This document shows positions 26,001 through 39,854 of a DNA stretch of 64,000 bases, piece by piece; positions within the stretch are counted from its first letter, which is position 1; each line of letters opens with the position of its first letter. Below the pieces are notes generated by a model. It did no database searches. It was not told the origin of the DNA and was given only the letters and a program-made list of their open reading frames with translations. The DNA is taken from contig NW_019211454.1 of NCBI RefSeq assembly GCF_002443255.2, positions 25,861,344 through 25,925,343 on the forward strand, read 5' to 3'. The stretch comes from Varroa destructor (taxonomy: Eukaryota > Arthropoda > Arachnida > Mesostigmata > Varroidae). A program made the translations under genes and the position numbers.

Positions 26001-29000
26001 GCCTATGCCAAGGGGAAGAGCTGGCAGCAACAAGTATTACTGCCACGCAGCAGCTACTGGCTTTACCGCGAGATTGCCCTGTAATGGCCAACATCAGTGA
26101 AGACGAGCCATCACTGATTTCTTTTGTAATGGAAAATGCAACCGCTACGTTAGATTATCATGTAATCGATAGAGCTAGTGCTGAGGATAGGAGTAACAAT
26201 TACCCAGATATATTTTGTTTGTTATAGATGAAGACACTATTTGCGATAGTTCTAATCATTTCTGCAGAAACTTATTTCCCTATTACAGTGCATAAATCGA
26301 GCAATATGCCCCGCTTCTAACCGAATATGCATCTACCAACATGACTTGTAGCAAGTGGTGAAATTCCAGCGGCTCTTTTATATCGACCAACAAGCATCAT
26401 ATGAAGCTGTGAATGCGGAAAAATTACGTCCCTTATCGTAGTCACTTCAATTTAGTGGCGCCTGTAGCCTCGGTTCTAGTTGCTTTGGCATGGTTACCCC
26501 CCGTACTTATATGAACTATATAGGAATTACCTTGCTGGGGTAAGACTCTGTGAAAATGATCACCACTGCATAGTTACGATGTGTCGCATTTCTATTTTCT
26601 CGCGCATAGATATAACGGTTTTACTCTTATTGGCGTGTGGGCTACTGTCGCCACGGTAACGCTCGTTTCGTTGCGCGACACTTTGTAACCCACACGAGCG
26701 AGTTGGTCGCCACCGCATCACGCAGCTGCCCAGTACCTGTCTGCTGTCACTGAGTGACTTCGTGTGCCACATAGTACTGGTGCGTGCTTTGCTAGTTAGG
26801 CGGCAGCACCACCACTAGCGGGAATAAACGCTTCAACGTGCAACCATAATGATGTTATGACGTGTTTGCAGCGGGTGACAACGACGGCGGCGATGATGTC
26901 CTTGACTTCGTCTCTATGCAACAACAGCAACACGACCCAATCATCCGCTGCTGCCGGCGGCGATTACCCAATCGGTTATGCTTAAACATGGATGAATTCT
27001 GGAACAAGGTCGTTCTGCTTTTACTACGAGTCAGTGTTGCTTGGCATTTATATCTAACTTACATATTTAACTTATTTAGATTGCTAAACTTTATATTCGT
27101 CTAGGAAATTATGCATGTAGCATAAACATCGTACAAATATTCGTCACCGATAAGTTCGACGAAGCTATTGCAAGTGACCTTTGTACCAACACCATTAACA
27201 ATATACTCTTGGCTATATATATAAAGACTTGGCTGAGGCGGCGATAACTCCGATGGAGGAGTGTGACTATATATATGAAGACGGCGAAGGCAGCTCTTCC
27301 GAAGACTTTCGACTAGCCGTTGTTATCGACATTTGATAACGATTATTCAATGTCTGTATTACCGTTCTCTCAATTAACTCTTTTACCGCGGCTATGATGA
27401 TGATGATAATAATAAATATCAGAAGGCTTATGAAAACAATTACGATCCGTCCTATCATTCTACAACCGGTGACTGCCGATGAAATCGCGATGCACTGGTT
27501 ACTTCAACGAAATCATCTACTTGATCTTCTTGTTGGACGTTAAGATTTCCTGGATAATGTTATCTACGTTCTTCTGTGCTATATAAAATAAGTTTCATTT
27601 TCAAGAATAGCGATTTCAGCTTTTAAAAACGAAGGTGATAGATACCGGTAGGTCAGCGCTGTCTTGCAGATCCAACACTTTGCCGTTCTGAACCAGATAC
27701 ATAAATAAATCTTTGGGCGATCATAGCAGCAGTATGATTCGCTCGCGTAAACGCAACCTTCTCTCAACCAGACGATTGTTAGAGTATGGGCAAACAACCA
27801 TCTTACTGAATTTCGCTACTCATAAGATGTTACATTTTCATTATATATGTAGACGACAGGTTTTTATATGGTTATAGGTATAACGTCCTTACAATCCCGA
27901 AACTGACGGTAGAGCTGATCGGCCCTTGCCGTTATCACATTGATCTATCAGCTGTATGTTGCGTAGACAGATGTACACGTTCCGCACTCACAATTGCTTC
28001 CGTAAACCCGTATTCCTTCTACATAGGAAGGCCTCCGAATCATGCCTCGGAAAATGCTTTGCATAAATAAATACCTATACGTAGCTACAACCGTTTTATC
28101 ACCTGTGATCCGCTCAGCGTTCTCGGCCCGGATGTATCAGGAGCCCGACTGGCTTGTCTCTGTCTCGCTGTCTCGTGTTGTGCATTTGATCGTCAAGCCA
28201 GCTTTTCTCGGTCAAAATGCATCCTATTCCGCTGACCCCTTCACTAACCTAAATTCGAACAAAAACCTATCGGCACTCGCAAGGCCTTTTTCGCTAGTAT
28301 CTAAGGAAGTAAAGAATTTAGATTGGCGTACATCACTTCTTCAAATACCATTATTACCGATGTATTATGTATTGTCGCCACTACTGAATCATCCGAAAAC
28401 TAAAAGAAGATACAAGGTAACAGGCTATCCCAGGCGTCTAACTACGGGTCTGCGTATACGACCCTTTTCAATACAACTCATGAACTGGCCTGACCTAGTG
28501 TGTGACACTAGTTAATGTCCATACGTTTATGAGTGTGTGGGTGTGTAAGACAGCTGGAGCAGCATCGGAATCACTAGCGGTGATCTTAACTGTTTGGCGG
28601 GAGTCGTCTTCGCGTAGAAATCGCACAGCAATTTCTTCGTAGCCAACGGCGCGGGTGGAGCCCATCGAGTTGTTCTCCACTTTGACCGATGCGCTCACTA
28701 TCCGGTGTATTGTAACTCTCAAGCCCCGTCCCGTTGGTTGTCGCTGATCGTATATGATCGTTGGTCTTTCTGGGCCGACCCAGACAAACACATACACATC
28801 CATAGAATTCAAAGACCAGGCAGTGATGGCGATAGTCGTCGACAAGAGGAAGGATTGCAGGAAAGTAGAAAGGCGTCAGGTGGCAGGCGAGGCTGGGAGA
28901 GCACATTTTGTACCACTGGGATAGTGGAACAAGACGCCCAAAAAGTTTCTTCTTTTACATAGCTTCATGAGCATCTTGAAGAACTTACTCAATACGAGAA

Positions 29001-30207
29001 TCCGTTGCAAGAGCATTTGCTTATTGCGAACCTAAGAAAGACTCAGGACACAGATATTATAGGTCCTGCAACAAACATCGGGATCCTTGTTCCCCTTTAT
29101 CTCTGTCTCGCACCTTTTTTCGTCGATTCGAGTGTCCGATCTAGGCTTGCGGTCCGATCGATGATACAGCGAAGATAAGCAAACCTGATCGACGCAATCA
29201 ACTGATAAAAACACGTACGCGACGATTGCCATATTAGTGTTCCCACTCTTTCCTGTATTAACAGGTGCTGTGTGCGTGCGCGGTATGTTTAGGACATCAT
29301 ATTCAGACGGCTCGTTTAAACCGGACGTTTTAGGTGGCCAAACGCACTGCTTTTGACCCTTGTCCGTCTGCCTTTCTGCCCACCTATCTGGCCGGTCATA
29401 TCACGGTTACCGTCGATCGCTGTACGAAAGCAGCAGCGGCAATGCGGGTATTAGTAGTGTATATGACCGCACTTCGATCTTCTACTGCAGTCAATGCCCC
29501 TAGAATTGACTCTGTGTTAATGTAAACAATCATGCGCGAGTTCAAAGAGTTTAAACAGGTTCAACTAATTGCGCCACGTGGATAGCTGGTGTTAGCGGTC
29601 GTTGGCTATGCGACTGGCTTATAGGCGGACGTCCGCGTAAAACAAGAGGGAAAAACACGGTAGTAATGTTTACAACCGCGAAATTTGACTAGTAATCTGA
29701 CTAAAAGAACGCACAACGTCGTAACAGCCCATAGTAGTAGATTCTACTTCACACCGTCCTATAATGCTTTGCCCTGACTATAATTTTTCATTGCCACCAC
29801 TAACCCTAAGTTACCGCTGGGCTTCTGTGTGCACTGCTATCGAATGAATCGTATAACATTTCAAGAGCGGCTGTTAATAGCTCTCTGCTCGACTAAATTA
29901 TACTAAACATCGACTCCTTGGAGGAGACGTTTCTTAGTGAGAAATTGTAGATTCCTGCAGCTGCTTTTTCTGCAGGCCACGGTGAGTCTTTTCTTTATCA
30001 TCTATTATTTTCCATGATATAACACAATACATCAATACCGCGGCTGTGGTCGTCGTCGTCATCGCTGCCGCAAATAGTAACAGGCAAACTGTTTACAGCT
30101 CTTGTTGTTAGCTATTCGTTGTTGCCCTGCGACTCCATCATTGATGCCTGCGGCGACACCGGCTAAGTAACGGACCGACCCAATAGGCTGCGCTCAGCTT
30201 GTACGTG
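20001..30207. other. No supported gene; probable long intron or intergenic DNA
   Basis: AT-rich from 20.4 to 22.6 kb, then GC- and trinucleotide-rich at 22.8-26 kb. A TATAAAAAGG at 22098 has no initiator at the right distance. The minus-strand frame 28495-28845 (116 codons) and the plus-strand frame 28042-28515 (157 codons) show no known domain and no convincing splice context. A short acidic frame near 27.25 kb is discussed as a finding. Confidence 0.5.
23693..23720. repeat. GTAAC/GCAAC pentanucleotide tandem repeat
   Basis: Five or so copies of a 5-bp unit (CGTAA, then CGCAA), the only clear pentanucleotide repeat in the window. Confidence 0.85.
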
Positions 30208-30228
30208 TATATATATATATATATATAT
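30208..30228. repeat. (TA)n microsatellite
   Basis: About 10 TA units, next to the AGGTCAAGGTCG motif at 30235. Confidence 0.95.
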
Positions 30229-30835
30229 TACGTTAGGTCAAGGTCGTGTTACTCACTGTTCGTCGGCTGCTTTCCGTCTGCCGGCAGTTGTAGCGGTAAC
30301 GACGCGGGCTCACTTCACTATGTCGGTTTAAAGTCTAAAGCGAACGGTAAATAGTGACAAGAGAAATGGCGGCTGTTGGCTGATTTGCCATGTTCTATTG
30401 GTGACTGTACGACAAGGCGTGTACAATTCGTATGTGCAGACGTAAATACATTGTGATTCAGTGAACTGCTGCACAGACATCGTGCTGCGTGTACCGTTTA
30501 CGTGTACGTGTCTCGGGCAATCTGTGCTTTGCAATCGTAATGACACCAGCAGATCCAGACATAACATCGGGCTGTTGTTTCTTTAGGGTTAAAGTTTCGC
30601 GCCTCATTCACAGAATGAGCCCGATTGAGTCGTTTCGAGAAAAATGGCAGCCGATTATTGGAACACTGTTGAATACGCTTCTTGATGACGATACTGATGC
30701 ACTTGCTAATTGGTCATCATTTCACCTCAGCTCAGGTCAAGGGGTCGCAAAGTAGAAATTGTTGTTGTCGTTTAAACCGCTAACAAAAGCGTCTCACGAG
30801 CTGAACACTTCTGTTTGCTTTAGCTAGCGGAAGAT

Positions 30836-30854
30836 AAAAAAAAAAAAAAAAAAA
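30836..30854. repeat. A19 homopolymer
   Basis: Nineteen consecutive A. It could be a retroposed poly(A) tail, but no element is recognisable to its left. Confidence 0.95.
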
Positions 30855-32433
30855 GAGGTATTTGGGTGAATTTTCGAAAGACTTTAATACTGAACTCTCT
30901 TTCTGAGTCAGGCAAACTAACAGGTAGGCGCAGATGGAACGAAAACGAAGATGGTCGTATTCGTCATTAGGAGGATAGACTTTCAATTAACGAGATAAAC
31001 ATGAGAAGCGTATATGCTGCCTAAGGACTCGAACAACATATACATAGTTTTGAGGTTTTTGGTAGACTGCAAGAAAAAAATTGCACATATTCCCCAAAGC
31101 GTCACCACAACAAAAAATATCTTAAGTACTCATTGAGTAATAGATAATCAACCTGTTTTTTTTTTTTTTCGTCTTCTGTCTAAAATAACCTACACCGGAC
31201 CCTGTAACGACCTATATTTAATATCTCTGCCGTGGTTATAATATTATTATTCGTCATCTTACTTGACAAAAAGAGTGAGACCAATGTTGAATTGTCGGCC
31301 GTCACTAGAACTTACGAATTTTATAATAGTTTATACATTACTTGAATCCACTCGCTATACGAAAGCATAGACACGTCGAAGGATCAACGGCGTCATTAGA
31401 TCAGTTCTACACGGGCGTTTATGGACACGAAAACACACACATACACGCACCAGCGGGGAGGAATGACTACGACAATTACGCTGATGATGATTGTTATTTT
31501 TGATGCAACCATCACTGACCCGTGGCCCACGCTACAATAACCGGCTGCTGACAGTGCTGTTCCCTGGCCAATGATGATGCGGTAATAGCAGCTGGAACTA
31601 TTACATGGATACAGTAACATCGGCACTGCTCGCGGAGTCCACAGAATGCAGACACCATCAACACCGCCCAAACAAAGCCCCAGTTAAGGGCGCCAAAGTT
31701 CGACTACCTACTTTGTTACTTTGTTGATGATAACGCTGATACCGACTCTGACAATATCAGTAGCGACAGTTGTATCAGTAACGTCAATAAATATAGAGAA
31801 CCTCGCTCCAAACGTCTTGTGTAAATGAAGGTCGGTGGCAAGATGCTGGCGGCTACAGCAGCGCAACGGGGCAAAAAAACGACGACGAAGAGGAAGAGAA
31901 GGCAGCGACACAATGGTAGCGGAGACTGAAGTTTATGAAAATTCCGCCGTCAAAAGCCGGGGCAAACGGCGCAGCGCTTGAAAATGTTTGACAACAGCAA
32001 TGACGTACACGGTCGGGGTTCGACCACCGTCATCATTATCATAGTACTATGTATATACATTTCGTATATTATCGTTCGTTGAACGGTGCAGCTATTGCTC
32101 CTATCGCCACCATCGTACGTCAAGCAACGACGTCCGCCCGCTGCCTTCCCGTCTCATGTGTCTGTGCGCATTTACTATACATGTACGTCCTTCCTTTTGC
32201 CGGTCCAATAAGATGGCAGCGACTAAAGTTCTGTCTGCGTGTTCTGTTGCCAGCCATGACGGCAAGCTGGTAGGACTGCATATAAATGCTACGTGTTGTA
32301 GCAGTGCTTAGTAAGTACGGCTTTTCATAGTGAATTCCTTTTTTCGCCGATGCCTTCACACGAAAAACGAAGCAAACACTTCCTTCAGTGTGTATACGAC
32401 TACGGTGCCCTAGCAATAGATGAAAAATATATC

Positions 32434-32466
<33 letters not shown>

Positions 32467-32475
32467 CGTGCGCGT
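32434..32475. repeat. Compound TA/TG microsatellite
   Basis: TA units pass directly into TG units and then into CG-containing variants. Confidence 0.95.
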
Positions 32476-33177
32476 ATGTATAATCTCCATTACAAATAAT
32501 GCCTACATTAACGCATCGTTCGCTGCTCCTTGCGTATTTAATACTCGACCCCGGTCTGTCGACTATGGCACGCCCCTTGCCGCCCCGTACATCACTGAAG
32601 CCACGTTGCGTTCATCTTGTAAAAAAAAAAACCCTTTTCCACTATTGGTTGGATACAGATGTTCCGCTATCTATATTTCATATATGAAAAATGTAAAATT
32701 TTACTGGACCTGAGTTTACCAAACTTCGATAAAAGCTGACAGTATTTCGGTATTATGATCTGTGTAACATATACGCTAGAAAATATATAAGGTGTTCAAA
32801 TATCTACTCATCTACGAGAACAGACCTGACGAGTACGGTGATAAAAATGCCAGTCAAACGTTCGTATATTGGTGTTTGATCCCTGCCTCGTTTTGCATAA
32901 CAGTAACAAACGATCGTTCAATGATGAATTGAATTATTATTGTATAATGGTACGACTGCCATACCAGTAGAAGGGACGATGGCAGACCACTTTTTCGGAG
33001 GGGATTTCTTCTATTCGACCTTTGCAATTAGTCTAATTATTATCTTAGTTTCTGGACGGAGTCCAAGTCCGGCCCCCTCGCCCGAGGTACTTCGACAATG
33101 GCCTTGAACTAATTACATTGTTTGCGTTTTTCTATAAGGATCGTTATCCAGCCAGCCGCTTGCCTGTTGGCCTGCCG

Positions 33178-33199
33178 CAGCAGCAGCAGCAGCAGCAGC
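33178..33199. repeat. (CAG)n microsatellite
   Basis: Seven uninterrupted CAG units. Confidence 0.95.
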
Positions 33200-34239
33200 T
33201 GCTATCGTTTTTGCCGCGCAGTGTAAGGCGTAATGGTGTTCTGACGCTTCTGCCCTGTCCCATTTATACCACTACTGGCACTATTAACTTCGCTGTCATT
33301 TCTTCCTTCCATGCTAATTATTTGCAAGTAATTATTTGATTTTTCTAATTATCCATCACCTGCGGATCAAAAAGCAAAATAACGAACGATTCCTCTCTAT
33401 ACATACAATGGTCCATACTATTCTAGTTCTGAATAGATCAGCGTTAGTCAGCACCAGAGTTTGGCCAGGTCCGTTCGGCCGTCTCTGACCCTCCCATCTA
33501 TTATTATTGTTATGCCGCTGCTGCCGTCTTCTACCTACCGTTCAGGCTGACCATTGGCAGTGCGGTGACGTCGCTGTCTTTGTCGCGGTGCTTCTCGCGA
33601 ATTATCTCGACTTCGAGTCGACCTCCAAGTTGCCGTCAGCAGCCGCAGCTCTAGCTGTCAGGGGCAGTGCTGTGCTTCAGCAATAATTGTATGCTAAAGT
33701 GGGGCAATGCCAATCGCCAGAGACAGCAGCAGCGAACGTGCCGGCTAACTGACATATCGCAACGCCACAGCTCTCAGTTTTGTTAGACGACGGACAAAGA
33801 CAGCATCAAACAACACACGACCAGTAGGCAGCGGCCGTCGATCTGCTCTGAATGAATTTGTCGTCGTTAACGGCGGCGGTTGAATCGATAGAGTCAGCGC
33901 AGCAGCAGCAGCAGCAAACAACGCCGATGGATTACAATGCCTGCGTTCTCCTCCTCGTGACACCCTCCATCCAATGCCTTAGTCAACCGGCGACGTTATC
34001 ATCGTCACTGTTTGTTGTTGTTCGGTTGCATAAGACGCTAGCAATAGTTGAGGATTTCGTGATGGTGATGATGATACTACTATAAGAACTTCTTTGGCTA
34101 TCCAATGCCAAGCGAAAGTAACTGTGACTGTGGTTAAGGACTGCTGTGGACAGAGTCGGCGGGAGCAGCAGCAGCAACGTTCAATGAGGAACTTCTTCGT
34201 CTTCTATGTGGAAGACGTCGTGTTGTAACGCATTGTTAT

Positions 34240-34265
34240 ATGTGTGTGCGTGTGTGTGTGTGTGT
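34240..34265. repeat. (TG)n microsatellite
   Basis: TG run with one CG interruption. Confidence 0.92.
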
Positions 34266-37200
34266 TTTGAGTCACATGGTTGTATGAGTCTCGAACTGTT
34301 GCCATTCGATCTTAGAGCATCGGTTTTTTGTTGGGCACCGGGGTGGTTATCACGACTGGTAGCGTGACCCTGAACGGGACCCGTACGCGTTCACGTTACG
34401 CCGCTCTGCTGATGTTATTGTCGCCGTTGTTGCTGCTGTCTCCGCCATCGCTGCATCAACGCCTCGTCCGGCAAAACCAGCTGCTGGCCTGCTATACCAG
34501 GAACGCCAGCCAAGCAAAAGTATGGTATACACAAACAAGCAGCGCAAAGCAACCCATTCATGCTCTGATGCTAGGCCGCTGCGAATGCTATGATCACCCC
34601 CACTGTGCGCGACTATATGAAGGTACAAAAACGCTATGCATAGCGGACCCTGTACGCACTGCGTCAATCCCCACTCTGGGCTCTATACTGTGCGCTTATG
34701 TGGCGAGTGGTAAGAAAATGGAAAGCATACGGACACCATTTAGCACCACGGACACTTACTTGCTAAATAAATGTTTAGGAGGAATACGTTTGTCATGAGT
34801 GTACAACACTGGAAAGAAACGTGAACGTCACGCACAAAATGGGAACATTTCCAGATAGGGGCATGAATATTAGTAATGATAACACACAAACATGGCGACA
34901 GCTGAAACAAAGCGTGAAGTACAACGAAGTAAAAACTGCCAGAATTCGGCCCGCAGAAGTTTTCACCAGAGTTGTTCTGATACGATGTTCTGCTCTTAGC
35001 AGTGGAGTTAGCTCACTGCCAAGTGCTCATACAGGTAGAATCTGTGTGTAAATGACTGCCCAATCACACACAGCTCATTTTGCCTAAGTCAATATTTCAA
35101 TCAGATATTCTCGAAATTCGGATTGTGCTTTATCGCCGAAATCGCTGGCTCGTTTTTCCGTCCCTTCCGTGATGCTTAGCCGAGAGCTGTCTGTATCTCG
35201 CTTCCTAGCGGCATACATCTGCTCATCGTAGAGACTGCATTTTATCATCATATAGTACTAAGCAAACAAAAAGATTAGACTTTCTCAATCAGTGAGACGG
35301 TGATACAGTCACAAGATTTAATTTCGAATTTAATTGCCGTGAGATACGGGGGAAGGCCGTAAACATAGAGGAAGTTACGTTCGTGCATGCATCATGAACA
35401 CGCATAGAACCTGTGACAAAGCAACACCATGCACTCTATGAGTCCATCTATAATATTAATAGCAGCTTCGCAGATTAAAAACTGTTCCTTAAACCCGAGT
35501 GACGCACTCGACCAAGGGCTGAATAAGAGCAGAAGCTTCTCCTGTCTACTCACTTGTGTGGCCGGCCGTTATCTTGCTCTACTGCCCATCATCGTCACTG
35601 TTATCATCATCACACTCGGCAACGCAGACTCGTTTGTCTGTATTGACTTTCGTCTCGTCTGTTTTTGTAGCTGCACATAGTTCCGACGAACACCGCTTTG
35701 AGCTGATGCTGACGATGCTAATGATGATAGTGATGAAGGTGATGCTGACGAGCGAGGCCATCTTGACTCCAGACCCTGGACGTTCCGCGTACATCCCCGT
35801 TCCCCAGAGGCAAACGTTGCAGTCACTGTTATCTAGTTTCCCCTGTCCGGCGACGCCAGCGGTGAGGCACTGAGCGTCGGTTATTACAACATAAAGATAT
35901 GTAGTATGCGATTTAGTTGTCGGCCGGCACCATCGTCACTGCTACTGCTGCTATTATCAGCCATAGCAGCAACAGCGACTTGTTGCTATTGCTAGTGCCG
36001 GCTTCTCTTCGCCAGCTGCTCTTGACCTAAAAGCGCCGGACCCAGGGAACATCACCAAACCCGGTATTAGCATCGCAATCATCATCATCAACGGTTGCGG
36101 CTACGGCGTCAGCCAGACCCCGTCCGGCGACGCATCGCTGGCTGACGCGCCGCGACGGAGCTTCGGAGCCAAAGCTAACTAACTAGCTAGCAGCAAGCAC
36201 CAGACGACCTGGGCTGCGCGGCGCAGCTTATGCAATCCAAGGTCTCAAACGTCATCGTGGGCCAACAACAAGGGGCTACGATCAGCGTTGCACATACAAA
36301 CAGCAGCCAGTCGCACAAACTCACTGACACAGGCGGACCGACGTGATCACACAGACACAAAATGAAGCAAAGCGCCAAACAGTCAATGCGTAAGCGGCAG
36401 GTGTTTGTGTGTCAGCCTCCCCCGGTTGCGTCCCTGTCCCCTCCCCACGATGGACCCAGCCCTTTAAGCTGGTGGTATTTTAGTTCGCGTTATTCTTACT
36501 TTGCAGTCGCGGTGGAGGCTTTATTCACTACGTGTGCCCTCTCGCCTCCTTTTACTCACAAACCGATCGCCACCACCCCCCGTTCGGACGTCGTGGGGCC
36601 CCTCTTAAAACATTTACGTTAGCTTGTTACGCTATCGCTGTGGTCGCTGAAACCACTTTTACACGCATGCACAGCAAGGCACACAAATCAGAGAAGATTG
36701 CACAGGTACGATCGCTCTAAGATGTTACTTTTGAAAATTGTTGCGAGAAGTGCGTAGCAAGGGAGCAACGCTAAAGCCGTACTCGGCTATAGATTTCAAT
36801 CGTAAAGGATGTAACAGCAGATTCGAATGAACGTGTTTCACGTAGACCCCCTCCTGGCATACGACACGTACAGCGTACTTGATGTGTTCATCCTCATTCC
36901 TCGAATTGCTTCTCTCGCCATTATATAACCGTTCGTATCGATATTCATGAACAAGTATTATATATCTGCGCCCCAGGACAATTTCTTAATTCTGCTCTTC
37001 GGTAGAAAAACCACAGCAGTAGATGCGGATATTATTATTGCTACTTTTATCGTCCTACATCAACGTCTTCGGTTCGCAATTTCCCTAAGAACAGATTGCA
37101 CACATATCCAGTAACAAAAAACAGTAGTTCCTATAGCACTTGACGCTGAATATCGATGCTGCAGTTCTGCGGGATCGAGGATGGAATGGATTTGATTGAG

Positions 37201-39640
37201 AAAGCATTAAATCGCGCATCGCGAAACGAACCAGTTGGATTAATAGCAATATCGGGGCGCCACCTCCCCCTTCCGTCCGCCCAAATGCCCGACCGACCGC
37301 CCGCCCAACCACCCGCCAGTCCGCTTTCGCCACTCACAACAGCCGCGCAGGCGACCCCTTTCTCCGTTCGCTCGTGTCACCGTGCCGTCTTCTCCCCCCT
37401 GTTTGTCGGGTTGTCTACGAGTGTTGTCGTCGCTGCTTCTGCTGATCATTGTCTGTTGCAAGGCTATAGAGCTGGCCACTGTTACGCCAACGAACGGACA
37501 ACAATGCTAAAGGTAAACGGAACACACCGATTGCGCTTCTTAAACCACTTGTGCTTCTGTAGCAACATCAGACAGAACGACAATGACATCAGCAGCAGCT
37601 GAAAGGCTGCCGCGGATGCTGCTGCTACCGTAGCCTTAAATAGCCCGTGTGGCAACGGCGATACGACGCAATACGGCCGGCCACGATGCGTACGATCTTG
37701 ACCCAGTTAGTAGCCGCGACTGGAGTTGTGGCGGTCGTATTTTGGCAAAAGAGTGCCTAATACTGCTGGAATTGCGGCTGTGAACGGTAACAACATGCAT
37801 CATCACCATTAGCAACATCGTCGTCGTCGATAACAACAGGAATAATAGCCCCTCGTCGCCGTAACGGCGGCAGCAGTAACAGTCCCGGTGATGATAGACG
37901 TACGGACAATAGCAACGGTATCCACATGAACAGCTACGGCAGCAGAACCGCCTTTACATACGGTGCTGTCAGCTATGCAATAGAGCAATATGCTGTACAA
38001 CGCTGTACATGCAAACGCCAAGTCTAACACAAATATCCATGTATATATATGCCGCTGCTGCTGGACACTACTGGCACTGGCAACGACGTGTCGAAGGAAA
38101 TACCGGTAAGCGCCAATAGCAGCATACAGGCAGGTGCACGTACAACGACACGACACAAGACGATGAGCTGCAACTCGCTCGGTCACCATTTGCCAGTAAT
38201 TCACCAGCGTAGCACATAGCCCCCATCGTTAGAGCCGCACACTTTAAAAATGCTATATTTATACGTCCGTCCATATGCTATGGCTAGATGTACAGGACAA
38301 TAATGATGGCGATACCCGTGACGACGACCGGCACACAGCGCAATGACGCAACACCTCTAGGGAGACACATGAAACGATGCGTGCCTATATTGATCGAAGG
38401 ACTACAACTGTAATTCGTTTGTCGGACGAGCATATGATAATACCTGCGTAGCTAATTAGTCACAAGTACGACCTCTAATTTTTGCCGTCCGTAACTTTGG
38501 CTCAGTTCCCAGAGAAGGAACTTGGGGCAAGCTAAAGTTCTCTTGGCTAGCAGCAGTCTAACACAGCCAGCAGTAGCAGCCGAAGTAACAGCATTTGGGT
38601 ACCGCAAGGACCGTTGAGGTTCCCAGTTAGTTATTCTTGATGGCCACTTGTGTACTCGTCTAAATATTTCCTCTATCTGTATATGAACGTATAATAGTGA
38701 TTCGCTCACGTAGTAAGCTACAAAGTGACGACAAGCAAAAAGATCTAGCGCAGTGTGAATAATTGTTTAATTTAGCAACGCCGGGCTCAAACAGAAAAAA
38801 TAACATGTAGTTTTTATTTTCGTTCATATTGAAATTGTTATAGAAAGCGTGCAGTATACCTGACAAATTTCAGTAAACACGATAAATTGATGCACTCCGT
38901 AATATCCACTAGCGCTGAGCCCATAATATCCTGGGTAGTCACATAGTTGGGCTGGGAATCGGAAGCGTACAACGGCAAGTACAACGACGCAGATTGCAGA
39001 TTGGTCTCTGCGGAAAGCAACGAAATGTACACAAAAATATATGCCTATGTATAGCTAGTGATATAACCTACGATAACGCGGTTACCGCCCGATAATGTTG
39101 TTTAAGTTAATGTGTATGCGCGTGTTTTTTTTTTCTGACAAGGACGCAACGGATGATCCAGTTGCGTATCAATTTCATTGAGCAGCGGCAGAGAACAGAT
39201 TAAATAGAAATCATTCTGGCACAATTACTTTACGAAGCTTTGTCGTAGCATACAGCCAGATCATTATTTCATAAGCCTGTTTGCGTTATATAGTTCGAAT
39301 TATGAGCCAAAGATGAATAGGTGTTGAGCAACTAAAAAATTGCTTCCATAGAAAAGTTCAGTAGCTACCGTAGGCATGTAGCTATTTTACCTATTTGAAC
39401 AAGGTAACCGTTTACTATCGTAACTGTCTGGACTCAGCTTTCGATTAGGATGAAACTCATTTGCAAAAGCTTCGTCAGTTGTTAAACCTCAACCAATATC
39501 TCAAAGTTACCACGAAAAGATGCTCATTTTCTACGGGGGTATGATCCTTTCGAGTTGAAGGAACAGCTGTGGGCTCAGTCGGTCCAGTCAACGAGAGCTA
39601 AATTTACTATGAAATGAAAGCTAACTCTTGCGCTGATAGT

Positions 39641-39743
39641 CAGCCGTGGCCGAGATACAAATGAAGGCTCACTCTTGACTGAACTGCGGCGGTTTTATCT
39701 GAAGATGGCAGAGGACAGACCACAAGTCGTAACTTCGAACCCC
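39641..39743 (+). repeat. Weak tRNA-Ser-like element
   Basis: CCGTGGCCGAG at 39644 matches the A box of tRNA-Ser, CTTGA lies about where an anticodon loop would, and CTTCGAACCCC at 39733 resembles a B box. The spacing of about 85 bp suits a tRNA with a long variable arm, but stems are not convincing. Confidence 0.2.
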
Positions 39744-39831
39744 CCAAATGTTCTTCCTCAGCTACTCATATAGCAGCGAAAGCTTCCTCAACAAAGCAAA
39801 ACATTTGCATTCGTACAAGAATGAATAAAAC

Positions 39832-39854
39832 GTATATATATATATATATATATA
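39832..39854. repeat. (TA)n microsatellite
   Basis: About 11 TA units. Confidence 0.95.

Noticed and set aside
28042..28845. Plus-strand 157-codon and minus-strand 116-codon frames meeting near 28.5 kb
   Set aside because: Neither resembles a known family and no transcript signals accompany them.
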